A stretch of DNA of 54,374 bases from Gudongella sp964604145 (GCA_964604145.1 CAZRXS010000002.1:1-54374), one strand, 5' to 3'; shown: positions 8,243-16,789, counted from the first letter of the stretch. Notes: generated by a model from the letters alone, not told the origin. Translations and numbers: made by a program.

Positions 8243-9548
8243 AAAAATTGAATTTACTAAAGAAATGAAAAAGGATTATATAATTCTATGCCCAGATATG
8301 GCACCTATCCACTTTGCTTTGCTCCAAAGGGTTTTTAGAAACTTTGGTTATAATATGAAGGTTCTCAAAAACAAAGGGCAGCCAATTGTAGATGAAGGCC
8401 TTAAGAATGTCCACAATGACACTTGTTATCCAGCACTCCTAGTAATTGGGCAAATGATAGATGCTCTTAATTCTGGACTTTACGATTTAAATAAGGTGGC
8501 ACTAATGATAACTCAAACTGGTGGAGGTTGTAGGGCATCTAATTATATTCATCTTTTAAGAAAAGCACTTATAAAATCTGGATATGGAAATATTCCCGTA
8601 ATATCCTTAAATGCTGGGGGAATCGAGAAAAACAGTGGATTTAAGGTTTCCTTATCTATGCTAAAGCAAGCTATGGCAATAATTATATATGGGGATCTTT
8701 TAATGCTCCTTAATAACCAGGTAAAGCCATATGAAATAATCGAAGGACAAAGTAGAGACTTAGTAGAAAGTTGGATAAAAAGTATTACAGACGAGTTTAA
8801 TAATAAGAGAAGAGTAAATAAAAAAGATATAGCAAATACTATGATCCAAATCGTAAAATCTTTTCAAGCTATTCCTCGTAGGGACGAGAAAAAAATAAAA
8901 GTAGGAATAGTTGGAGAAATATACATTAAGTTTTCAAGCCTTGGGAATAATGATTTGGAAGACTTTTTATTTAAAGAGAATTGTGAAGTTATGGTACCTG
9001 GGTTAATGGGTTTTCTTATGTATTGTGTTGAGAATGGGATAATAGACTTTAACCTATATGGGAAAGGTTTTTGGAAAAGTTTGATAATGAGAAAAACAAA
9101 TGATTATTTAAGTTCAATTGAAGAAGCGATGAGGAATGCCATAAATAACTACAGCAATTTTATTGCTCCATCTCCTTTTAAACATTTAAGATATTTAGTA
9201 GATGATGTAATTGGGTTAGGTTGTAAAATGGGTGAAGGCTGGCTACTTCCAGCTGAAATGATGGAATTAATTGGCTCAGGTTTTCAAAATATTGTCGTGG
9301 CTCAACCCTTTGGGTGTTTGCCAAATCATATAGTTGGAAAGGGGATTGTAGCAAATATCAAAAAGATATATCCATTTGCTAATATTGTACCAATAGATTA
9401 TGATCCTGGGGCTACAAGAGTTAATCAGGAAAATAGAATTAAGCTTATGTTATCTCTAGCAAAAGAAAGATTAGATAAAAGCATAGATATAAATAAAGAA
9501 AAGGTCTTGTTAGAAGAAGAGTTAGTATTTTCATCAAAAAAACAATAA
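8226..9548 (+). CDS. 2-hydroxyacyl-CoA dehydratase (HgdB/D)-like Fe-S protein
   Basis: 440 residues from ATG 8226, which overlaps the activase gene by 17 bp and follows AGAGGTG. An in-frame ATG at 8196 exists but lacks a good ribosome site. Conserved cysteines in NDTCYPALL (Cys67), TGGGCRASNY (Cys102) and QPFGCLPNH (near residue 365) fit cluster ligands of the HGD-D fold that binds [4Fe-4S] or double-cubane clusters. Translational overlap implies that the two proteins act together. In other Firmicutes the same modules occur as one chain of about 1,400 residues (from memory), so this looks like a split form. Possible roles are a radical dehydratase or a double-cubane reductase; the sequence does not decide. 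Confidence 0.8.
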   Translation: MTKRVKKIEFTKEMKKDYIILCPDMAPIHFALLQRVFRNFGYNMKVLKNKGQPIVDEGLKNVHNDTCYPALLVIGQMIDALNSGLYDLNKVALMITQTGGGCRASNYIHLLRKALIKSGYGNIPVISLNAGGIEKNSGFKVSLSMLKQAMAIIIYGDLLMLLNNQVKPYEIIEGQSRDLVESWIKSITDEFNNKRRVNKKDIANTMIQIVKSFQAIPRRDEKKIKVGIVGEIYIKFSSLGNNDLEDFLFKENCEVMVPGLMGFLMYCVENGIIDFNLYGKGFWKSLIMRKTNDYLSSIEEAMRNAINNYSNFIAPSPFKHLRYLVDDVIGLGCKMGEGWLLPAEMMELIGSGFQNIVVAQPFGCLPNHIVGKGIVANIKKIYPFANIVPIDYDPGATRVNQENRIKLMLSLAKERLDKSIDINKEKVLLEEELVFSSKKQ

Positions 9549-9583
9549 GATAAACCTGCTTGTACAAGCAGGTTTATCTTATT
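9544..9583. terminator. Bidirectional terminator, 40-bp perfect palindrome
   Basis: Two 20-base arms are perfectly complementary with their centre between 9563 and 9564. The palindrome contains the stop codons of both convergent genes (plus-strand stop at 9546-9548, minus-strand stop at 9574-9576). T-rich ends in both directions make it a plausible two-way terminator. Confidence 0.85.
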
Positions 9584-11112
9584 GATTGGGTGATTTGTTT
9601 CCTTATTTCAGGACTTAAAGAGTTTTGATTATTATTGAGTAAAACCAACAACTCATTTACTAGCTGTGAAAAATATGCCTCAGGATATGAATTTACTATA
9701 TCGATAAACATATCTAGCTCTTTATCAGAAACTATTTTTGAATCCATTAGAATGCCACCTTCTGTTGAATAAAACAATAATGCCGAAAGATAATCTCTAT
9801 AGAGATTATTGATACTATCTATGTGCTCGGAATAGCTATATGCGATCCTATAATTTTCTATCTCCTGGAGTCTTTTTGCCAAATCAATCTTATCTATCAA
9901 TAGAGTATCCTGATTTACATGGGGGAGATCTGTGCTTTTCGTCATTATTCCCAAATAACCCTGGAGTTCTTTTGTAAGCGATTTTGAAAAATCACTTGCA
10001 AATTTAGAGTAATATGGAGTGTATATATATCTTCCTTCTTTTAAACTTAGATAATAACCTTTATTTAGATTCTTGGTTAACATAGATTTTAAATCGGCTT
10101 CAGCCTCTAGTACTTTATTTCTTTTAATATAGTCAATATCATTAATCCTATTATTTGTTAAATTATAGGTTTCCAGAAAATCTAGTAAAGATGAATTTTT
10201 TATATATTTAGAGAATAATGCAGCTATATCAAGAGAATTATAACTTGAATTCACTTCTAAGTTTTTAATATGACAACTTAGCAAGGCAGATAGGTATGAT
10301 TTTGAGCTTGCATCCATATTTTTTTGCAGACCTTCAAGGAAATGTTCTGAACCAGGTATTAGACTATCCATAGCTCCTGAGGCCCTAGATTTTCTTGTGC
10401 TTTTAGCTTTAATAATATCTTTTTTTACAAATATTGCTCCATCAAATCCATCCCATTTATACCAAAGAATTATTTTCTTTGCATCTTCAACTTTGGTCTC
10501 TTCTGTTTCTGGGTCAACTGTGAAGATTCCAAATTCCAAAATTCCATCTCCATCAATATCCTCAATTGATTCCATAGAATCTAAAGAAATAAGATTTACT
10601 TTCTTAGGATTTAAGATACTCTTTAATTTTCCATCTTCAAGGATATATCCATATGTTACAGCTGCTTTAATACCTACCTGATTATTTATTAGGATTCCGG
10701 CTTGTTCCTTTGAAAGCATTCCTAATTTTAGAATATTATTAGCATTGTCATAGTTCATTGGGACTTTATCCAACATTTTATATTCATTATTGATTAATTT
10801 ATATACAACTAAAGCTCCTTGATCCCCTAAGTCCTCGGGATCTCTTTCTATATACAATGCAAGTTCAGGTATTGAATCACCATCTAAATCCCCAAATGCA
10901 TAATTTACCTTTGAAATGTTTATTTCAGGATCTAATTGTTTTAAATGCTCTTCTATATGATTTTTATATTTACTTGAGTTTAATATATCAACATTAGACT
11001 CATTAATAGATTCTAAAGATAAGTTCATTTGCATATCTTCAGTTCCACAGCCAAATAAAAGGCTTGAGATTATAAACAATAAAAACAAGAAAAGAAAAAT
11101 TCTTTTATTCAT
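9574..11112 (-). CDS. Lipoprotein with FG-GAP/VCBS-like calcium-loop motifs
   Basis: 512 residues. The N-terminus has a hydrophobic signal ending in a lipobox (SLLFGC, Cys at about 22), so it is predicted to be anchored to the outer face of the membrane. Two DxDGDxxxE-type loops (FGDLDGDSIPELALYI near 71-86 and IEDIDGDGILEFGIF near 183-197) resemble integrin-alpha FG-GAP or VCBS calcium-binding repeats. The C-terminal half is helical and featureless. The start follows AAGGGG on the minus strand. It faces the metal-resistance operon divergently and converges with the activase operon. The function is unknown; a secreted binding or sensing role is a guess. Confidence 0.75.
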   Translation of the reverse strand: MNKRIFLFLFLLFIISSLLFGCGTEDMQMNLSLESINESNVDILNSSKYKNHIEEHLKQLDPEINISKVNYAFGDLDGDSIPELALYIERDPEDLGDQGALVVYKLINNEYKMLDKVPMNYDNANNILKLGMLSKEQAGILINNQVGIKAAVTYGYILEDGKLKSILNPKKVNLISLDSMESIEDIDGDGILEFGIFTVDPETEETKVEDAKKIILWYKWDGFDGAIFVKKDIIKAKSTRKSRASGAMDSLIPGSEHFLEGLQKNMDASSKSYLSALLSCHIKNLEVNSSYNSLDIAALFSKYIKNSSLLDFLETYNLTNNRINDIDYIKRNKVLEAEADLKSMLTKNLNKGYYLSLKEGRYIYTPYYSKFASDFSKSLTKELQGYLGIMTKSTDLPHVNQDTLLIDKIDLAKRLQEIENYRIAYSYSEHIDSINNLYRDYLSALLFYSTEGGILMDSKIVSDKELDMFIDIVNSYPEAYFSQLVNELLVLLNNNQNSLSPEIRKQITQSIR

Positions 11113-11207
11113 AATTAATCCCCTTTCTTACCCACATTATACAAGATAATAAAAATTTATGTGTAACAATCAGGTTACATTAAATAAATCAAAAATTACT
11201 TTAAGAC

Positions 11208-11236
11208 TTGATAAAAAGAGAAAACTATTGTAAAAT
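11208..11236 (+). promoter_or_regulatory. Promoter of the cadC-like/P-type ATPase operon
   Basis: TTGATA (11208-11213) and TAAAAT (11231-11236) with a 17-bp spacer. The predicted start of transcription (about 11243) immediately precedes the ArsR-type operator. Confidence 0.75.
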
Positions 11237-11246
11237 ATACTTGAAC

Positions 11247-11266
11247 ATATGAACAAGTATTCATAT
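11247..11266. promoter_or_regulatory. ArsR/CadC-type operator
   Basis: ATATGAACA-AG-TATTCATAT is an imperfect dyad with 8 of 9 arm positions matching. Its centre and spacing fit the 12-2-12 operators of the SmtB/CadC/CzrA family. It lies between the promoter and the regulator's ribosome binding site, so autorepression relieved by metal is the expected behaviour. Confidence 0.8.
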
Positions 11267-11279
11267 AAGGAGTGGTAAG

Positions 11280-11645
11280 ATGCCAATTAATATAGATAAA
11301 GAAGTTTGTGATTGTAGTGTTATTCATAAAGATATATTTGAGTATGTGAAAAAAAGAATGCCTGAAGACGAAAAATTATACCATATTGCAGAATTTTTCA
11401 AGGTAGTAGGAGATCAAACTAGAATAAAAATTTTATATGCTTTATTTGAATCGGCAATGTGTGTTTGCGATATAGCCGTCTTACTAGATATGAGCCAGTC
11501 TGCTATTTCTCACCAATTAAGAGTTTTAAAACAAGCAGGCTTGGTTAAATATCGAAAAGAGGGACGCATAGTTTTTTATTCTTTAGAAGATGACCATATA
11601 AAAAACATTCTTGATGAAGGGATGGACCATATAAATCATAAATAA
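11280..11645 (+). CDS. CadC-like metal-responsive ArsR-family repressor
   Basis: 121 residues with both metal sites of the CadC/CzrA type visible. N-terminal Cys10 and Cys12 and alpha-3 Cys61 and Cys63 (MCVCDIA) form the soft-metal Cys4 site. The C-terminal helix LEDDHIKNILDEGMDHINHK has Asp/His106 and His117/His120, matching the alpha-5 zinc site. The recognition helix is MSQSAISHQLRVLKQ. Such proteins repress their own operon and dissociate on Cd(II), Pb(II), Bi(III) or Zn(II). It is 12 bp upstream of the P1B ATPase, behind a promoter with an ArsR-type dyad. The gene symbol is left blank because cadC and czrA homologues are not separable by eye. Confidence 0.92.
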   Translation: MPINIDKEVCDCSVIHKDIFEYVKKRMPEDEKLYHIAEFFKVVGDQTRIKILYALFESAMCVCDIAVLLDMSQSAISHQLRVLKQAGLVKYRKEGRIVFYSLEDDHIKNILDEGMDHINHK

Positions 11646-11657
11646 GGAGGGGATTAT

Positions 11658-13805
11658 ATGCAAACAATTGAACTTTATTTATTGGGTTTAGACTGAACTA
11701 ACTGTGCTTCTAGGATAGAAGCAAAGATAAAAGAAATAGATGGTGTAGAAAGTGCATATTTAAACTTTATTAATAAGATGATTAAGATTAGTATAAAAGG
11801 AGATTCTAATAAATCTGAAATATCAAAAAAATCTAAGGAGATTATCAATTATTTCGAACCACATGTAAAGGTTATTGAAGATTTTAAAGAAAAAGCAACG
11901 AAAGAAGATAAAGAACAAGATAATAGTCATGAGCATACTCATACACAGACTGTGCCTTCAAGAAAAACCGGTATAAGACTCTTTATAGGAGCTCTTGTAT
12001 TTATAATTGCGCTATTTTATCCAAAGACGGGTGCATACAGACTTCCTATATTTTTATTAAGTTATATTTTAATAGGTGGTGATGTACTTCTTAGAGCTTT
12101 AAGAAATATTATGAGAGGACAAGTTTTTGATGAAAACTTTTTAATGTCGATTGCAACTGTAGGAGCATTTGCAATTGGAGAATATCCAGAAGGTGTAGCA
12201 GTAATGATTTTTTACCAAGTAGGAGACTTTTTCCAGTCTTATGCTGTTAATAAGTCTAGAAAATCTATTTCAGAATTAATGGATATTAGGCCTGATTATG
12301 CAAATCTTGCAAATGGGGATGACACAAAAGTAGTATCACCATATGAAGTCCACATTGGGAATGAGATAATAGTTAAACCAGGAGAAAAGGTTCCACTTGA
12401 TGGAGAAGTTATATCTGGTTTTTCATCATTAAATACCGCAGCCTTAACTGGAGAAGCCATACCAAGAGATGTAACCGTTGGAGATGAGGTTCTAAGTGGT
12501 TTTATCAATCAACAGGGACTAATTAGAGTTAGGGTTAAGAAGGAATTTAACGAATCTACAGCTTCAAAGATATTAGATTTAGTAGAAAATGCTGGTAGTA
12601 AAAAGGCGCCAGTTGAAAATTTTATAACTAAATTTGCTAGGTATTATACACCAGCTGTAGTTTTTATGGCCCTTGTTTTAGCTATAATTCCACCTTTGAT
12701 TATACCAAGTGCCTTGTTTTCAGATTGGATTTATCGGGCTCTAATATTCTTAGTTGTGTCATGTCCATGCGCACTTGTAATATCAATTCCCTTAGGTTTT
12801 TTTGGAGGGATAGGTGGGGCGTCAAGACAAGGAATTCTAATAAAGGGTGGGAATTATTTAGAAGCTCTAAATTTTGTAGATACTATTGTATTTGACAAAA
12901 CAGGAACACTTACAAAAGGTGAATTCCAAGTTGAAAAAGTAGTACAGACAGGTGATATAGAAGAGGATGAACTGCTATACTTAGCTGCTTTAGCAGAATC
13001 TATGTCATCTCATCCAATTGCAAAATCAGTAGTAAACGCTTATGGTAAAGAGATTAAAGGGATTTCTATTTTGGAATATAAAGAACTTGCAGGAATGGGA
13101 GTTTCTGCAAAAATATTGGATAAGGATATATTTTTAGGGAATAAATCATTATTTGATTCACATAATATAGAAGTTGATGATTTATCAGAAGGGAAGACTA
13201 TTATATATATAGCCATTAACGGAGTGTATTCTGGGTATATTGTTATATCAGATCAAATTAAGGAAGACTCAACGACGGCTATTCGAGAATTAAAGAAAGA
13301 AGGAATAAAAAATATAGTTATGTTAACAGGTGATAAGGAAAATGTAGCCAAAGAGGTTAGCGCTGAACTTGGAGTGGACAAGTATTATGCTGAACTTTTA
13401 CCCCAAGATAAAGTGAGTAAAATTGAAGAGTTAAAAGAGAATTTGCCCAAGAATAAGAAGATTGTATTTGTTGGAGATGGAATAAATGATGCTCCAGTTC
13501 TTGCAAGAGCAGATATTGGAGTTGCAATGGGTGCTCTTGGATCAGATGCCGCAATTGAAGCTGCAGATATTGTGCTTATGACAGATGAACTCAGGAAACT
13601 TCCCATGGCTATAATGATAGCAAATAAAACAAGGACAATTGTTTGGCAAAATATAATATTTGCACTTTTAGTAAAAGCAGTAGTACTAGCTTTTGGAGCT
13701 GCTGGGGTTGCGACTATGTGGGAAGCAGTATTTGCAGATGTAGGAGTTGCAGTAATAGCTGTTTTAAATGCTATGAGAGTATTAAACTATAAGTTAGACT
13801 ATTAA
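11658..13805 (+). CDS. cadA: Cd/Zn/Pb P1B-type ATPase with in-frame TGA (probable selenocysteine) in the HMA CxxC
   Basis: 715 residues if TGA 11694-11696 is read through. The start ATG 11658 has a perfect AAGGAGG (11644-11650) 7 nt upstream. Translation gives an HMA domain whose metal motif reads GLD-U13-T-N-C16-ASRIE instead of GMDCxxCAxxIE. The same frame continues without interruption into a full P1B ATPase: His-rich linker (about 91-95), actuator TGE (264-266), SCPCALVIS (Cys369-Pro-Cys371), phosphorylation DKTGT (413-417), SSHPIA, and GDGINDAP. The CPC motif and the terminal helix with VFADVGVAVIAVLNA fit the Cd/Zn/Pb exporters (P1B-2). Initiation at ATG 11778 would lose the HMA motif and has no ribosome site. 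A perfect hairpin follows the TGA. The alternative is a recent nonsense mutation. It is co-transcribed with the CadC-like repressor. Confidence 0.88.
11705..11723 (+). promoter_or_regulatory. Candidate bacterial SECIS hairpin
   Basis: TGCTTCTA (11705-11712) pairs perfectly with TAGAAGCA (11716-11723), leaving a GGA loop. The first loop G (11713) is separated from the TGA by 16 nt. Bacterial SECIS elements recognised by SelB have a stem-loop just 3' of the UGA with a G among the first loop bases, typically about 16-37 nt away. The hairpin overlaps codons for the conserved ASRIEA segment, so coding constraint may contribute to it. Confidence 0.7.
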
Positions 13806-13832
13806 AAATAAAGAAATTAAAACTTTTCATCC

Positions 13833-13862
13833 TTGTAGCATAAGCTAAATTTATGCTACAAT
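13833..13862 (+). promoter_or_regulatory. Dyad/promoter between cadA and the deacetylase operon
   Basis: TTGTAGCATAA (13833-13843) and TTATGCTACAA (13851-13861) form an 11-bp perfect inverted repeat with a 7-nt centre. The same bases also read as -35 TTGTAG and an extended -10 TGcTACAAT with an 18-bp spacer. There is little T-tract after it, so an operator-promoter or a weak terminator are both possible. Confidence 0.5.
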
Positions 13863-13925
13863 TAGAATTGCAAATAAAATTTTAGAGAATACTTTTTTTA
13901 AGAAAATATATGTGTGAGGTTAGAG

Positions 13926-15038
13926 ATGATTAAAAAAATAGTTTTAATAATAATGATAATAGCAACAATAACAACAGGCTGCAATAAAACTAAAGAGTAT
14001 GGAATTGAAACAGAAAAACAAGATGGACAATCTGTAGGAAATTCAATGGAGATTGAAGAAGAAGCAGAAGTGATTGCTGAGCCTGAAATTATTGATCCAA
14101 AAGATAAAATTGATCTTTCGCTTCTTCCAAATGAATCAGGTAAAGTAATGGTTCTAATGTATCATAATATTGGTCCAGAGGAAAAAGAATGGGTTAGAAC
14201 ACCCGAGAATTTTAGAAAAGATTTGTTAAGCTTATACGAGAAGGGATATAGGCCAATTAGTCTTCGTGATTATGTAACAGGGAATATAACGACACCTGCT
14301 GGCTACACTCCAGTAGTATTGACATTTGATGATGGAAATAAGAATAATTTTGAGTATCTTGAAGACAATACAATTGATAAGGATTCTGCGATAGGGATTT
14401 TGCTAGATTTTCATAAGGAATATCCAGATTTTAATCCAGCTGCAACATTTTTCTTAAATGGAGATGTGCCATTTGGACAAAGAGGACAAGAAGCAGAGAA
14501 ACTTAATTTCCTTTTAGACAATGGAATGGATGTAGGAAACCATACTAGAACGCATGCCAATTTTAAAAGTATCTCAAAAGAAGGACTCCAAGAAGAAATT
14601 GGTGCACAAGCTCAGTATCTAAAGGAGTTTATAGAAGATGAATTTTATAAAATTGACACAATTGCTTTGCCATTTGGAAGCAGACCAAAGGATGAATCTT
14701 TAAGCAAGTTTTTAAAAGAAGGAAGTTATAATGGGGTAGAGTATAATAATATCGCTATTTTAAATGTAGGTTGGAATCCAACATATTCACCTTATGATAC
14801 TAGATTTGACTTTGAAAGCATTCCAAGAATTAGGGCAAGTGAAATGAAAGTTGATAATGTTGGGATGTATAATTATATTGAATATTTTGACAATAACCCA
14901 CAGGAAAGATTTATTAGTGACGGATTTCCCGAAATTGTTACTGTTCCTGAAGAAAAGCTTGAACTTATAAGAATAGATTTGGATAAAGAAATATATGCAT
15001 ATAATGAGAGTAAAGCCGAAGAAGAGGTGAGCAATTGA
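13926..15038 (+). CDS. Polysaccharide deacetylase family lipoprotein
   Basis: 370 residues from ATG 13926, placed 5 nt after GAGGT; a GTG at 13914 in the same frame overlaps that ribosome site and is less likely. The signal peptide ends in a lipobox (TITTGC), so the protein is membrane-anchored outside the cell. The NodB-homology domain shows VVLTFDDGNKNN (metal-binding Asp pair) and NHTRTHANF (metal-binding His pair). Such enzymes remove N-acetyl groups from peptidoglycan or other surface glycans. A poorly conserved acidic linker follows the lipobox. The stop codon overlaps the TTG start of the next gene, so the two are translationally coupled. Confidence 0.85.
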   Translation: MIKKIVLIIMIIATITTGCNKTKEYGIETEKQDGQSVGNSMEIEEEAEVIAEPEIIDPKDKIDLSLLPNESGKVMVLMYHNIGPEEKEWVRTPENFRKDLLSLYEKGYRPISLRDYVTGNITTPAGYTPVVLTFDDGNKNNFEYLEDNTIDKDSAIGILLDFHKEYPDFNPAATFFLNGDVPFGQRGQEAEKLNFLLDNGMDVGNHTRTHANFKSISKEGLQEEIGAQAQYLKEFIEDEFYKIDTIALPFGSRPKDESLSKFLKEGSYNGVEYNNIAILNVGWNPTYSPYDTRFDFESIPRIRASEMKVDNVGMYNYIEYFDNNPQERFISDGFPEIVTVPEEKLELIRIDLDKEIYAYNESKAEEEVSN

Positions 15039-16783
15039 AAAAAAGTATTTTTCTACTAATTTCTTTAATAATAATAGCATTTGTATTTCTTGGATGTAGC
15101 TTAAGTGGCCAGATGCTTAATGGAATTACGAAAAACGAGAAACCATCGACTGAATTAGAGAGTCCTCCCCAAGTTCGGGAATTAAGTGAAGAAGATAAGC
15201 AAAAAGCTCTTCAAGTAGAGAGGGAAGAACTTGAAAAAACTAGAAAAGAAGAAATGGGTGAGTTTTATGTTCCCCTACCTCCCTTAGGGGAAGAAAAAGA
15301 ACTTAAAACTGTAAAAGCAAAAGCCCTTTATATAACTGGAAATGTTGCGGGTTTTAAATTTCAAGAAGAAAATATAGACTATTATGCAGATTATATAAAT
15401 GCTTTAAGCGGGCAATCTGGACGAGCACCAGATGCATCGAGACTTGATAAAATAAATAAGCTAGAAAAAGCACTAGGCATTGCAAAAGCTTCTGAAATAA
15501 ATGCCCTTGTAATAGATATTAAAAATGATCATGGACATGTAACATGGAATAGTGAACTTGAAATAGTTGATCAAGTTGGTTCTAATATTGAAGTTAGATT
15601 TAGTGACTACAATCCGCTTATAGATTATTTAGATAGAAATGAAATTTATAAAATAGCAAGAATCGTTGCTTTTAAGGATCCATTGTTTGCAAAATCAAAG
15701 CCTGACCATGCAATTCTGCTAAAAGAAGGTGGGGTTTATTTAGATAATGCAGGGGAATCATGGGTAAATCCTTTTAGTGAATATGTATGGAATTATGTTG
15801 TTGGATTATCAAAGGAAGCAGCACTTAGGGGTTTTGAAGAGATTCAATACGACTATGTCAGATTCCCTGACAGAGCAGCTTATTACAATCCAATAACTGA
15901 ATTTCCAGGAAGAAATGACCGAAAGAAAGATGAGGGTATAGAAGACTTCCTTGCCTTTGCTAGAAAAGAACTAGAACCGTATAATGTACACTTAGCTGCA
16001 GATGTTTTTGGAATTGTTACCCATTCATGGGATGATATTCCAGATGATATAGGGCAAACATGGAGAAAGGTAGCAAATCAGGTTGAGTACATCTGTCCAA
16101 TGATATATCCAAGTCATTACGGTAGGGGGCTTTATGGTTATGATGTACCTGATAAGCACCCGTATGAAATTTCAAGATTAGCTGTAATGGAAGCAATTGA
16201 AAGGAATGCAGCTCAAAAAGAGCCAGCAATTATAAGGCCTTGGTTTCAAGGATTTTCTGCACCCTGGGTAAGAGGTCATATAAAATATGATGCTAAAGCC
16301 ATCTCAGACCAAATGGTTGCTGCTTATGAACTTGGTATTGAAGAGTATATAATTTGGAATGCAAGTAATAATTACGAACCAATGAGTTTCTTCTTTCATG
16401 ACAGAATAGATAAGACTATGTTAAAAGATGACCGAGATATTATGGATAGAACTGCTGAAGAGGCTCTTGATAGATTTCTTAAAGCACAAAGAAGTGTAAG
16501 GTACAACCAATTATATTTATTGACTCCTATTGATGACAGACAGGAAGATTATGATAAATTTGTAGAAGATATGAAGAAAACTAATCCTGTACTAAAGTCT
16601 TTTAGTATTAGTTCTATAAACAAAAATGAAAACAAGGGATATAAGGCTATTGTTGATGTTTCCTATGAATCTGATTTAGGGACTTTTAGTAATGAAAAGG
16701 CTGAATATGAAATTATAAATGAAAACCAAATTTTCAAGATAAGATCTCCTAAGATAGAATGGAAAGAGCAAACAACTGAATAA
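15035..16783 (+). CDS. DUF4015 putative glycoside hydrolase lipoprotein
   Basis: 582 residues from TTG 15035, overlapping the deacetylase stop by 4 bp and preceded by GAGGTGA. The signal peptide ends in a lipobox (VFLGC). After a charged linker comes a TIM-barrel-like domain with KALYITGNVAG, EINALVIDIKNDHGHV, FEEIQYDYVRFPDR and VHLAADVFGIV, the pattern of the DUF4015 (GH13-like) family. The Asp in QYDYVRFPD and the Asp in AADVFG are candidate catalytic residues by analogy; activity has not been inferred beyond the fold. Both operon products are lipoproteins and are probably involved in cell-envelope glycan modification. Confidence 0.85.
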   Translation: MKKSIFLLISLIIIAFVFLGCSLSGQMLNGITKNEKPSTELESPPQVRELSEEDKQKALQVEREELEKTRKEEMGEFYVPLPPLGEEKELKTVKAKALYITGNVAGFKFQEENIDYYADYINALSGQSGRAPDASRLDKINKLEKALGIAKASEINALVIDIKNDHGHVTWNSELEIVDQVGSNIEVRFSDYNPLIDYLDRNEIYKIARIVAFKDPLFAKSKPDHAILLKEGGVYLDNAGESWVNPFSEYVWNYVVGLSKEAALRGFEEIQYDYVRFPDRAAYYNPITEFPGRNDRKKDEGIEDFLAFARKELEPYNVHLAADVFGIVTHSWDDIPDDIGQTWRKVANQVEYICPMIYPSHYGRGLYGYDVPDKHPYEISRLAVMEAIERNAAQKEPAIIRPWFQGFSAPWVRGHIKYDAKAISDQMVAAYELGIEEYIIWNASNNYEPMSFFFHDRIDKTMLKDDRDIMDRTAEEALDRFLKAQRSVRYNQLYLLTPIDDRQEDYDKFVEDMKKTNPVLKSFSISSINKNENKGYKAIVDVSYESDLGTFSNEKAEYEIINENQIFKIRSPKIEWKEQTTE

Positions 16784-16789
16784 ATATTT

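Noticed and set aside
11658..11777. Pseudogene or frameshift interpretation of the cadA 5' end
   Set aside because: The frame is continuous on both sides with no indel, only one TGA, exactly at a metal-binding Cys and followed by a SECIS-like hairpin. A point mutation cannot be fully excluded, so it is kept as the stated alternative.
11778..13805. ATPase starting at ATG 11778, skipping the HMA motif
   Set aside because: There is no ribosome site before 11778, while ATG 11658 has a perfect AAGGAGG at 7 nt. The upstream frame encodes a recognisable HMA domain apart from the TGA.
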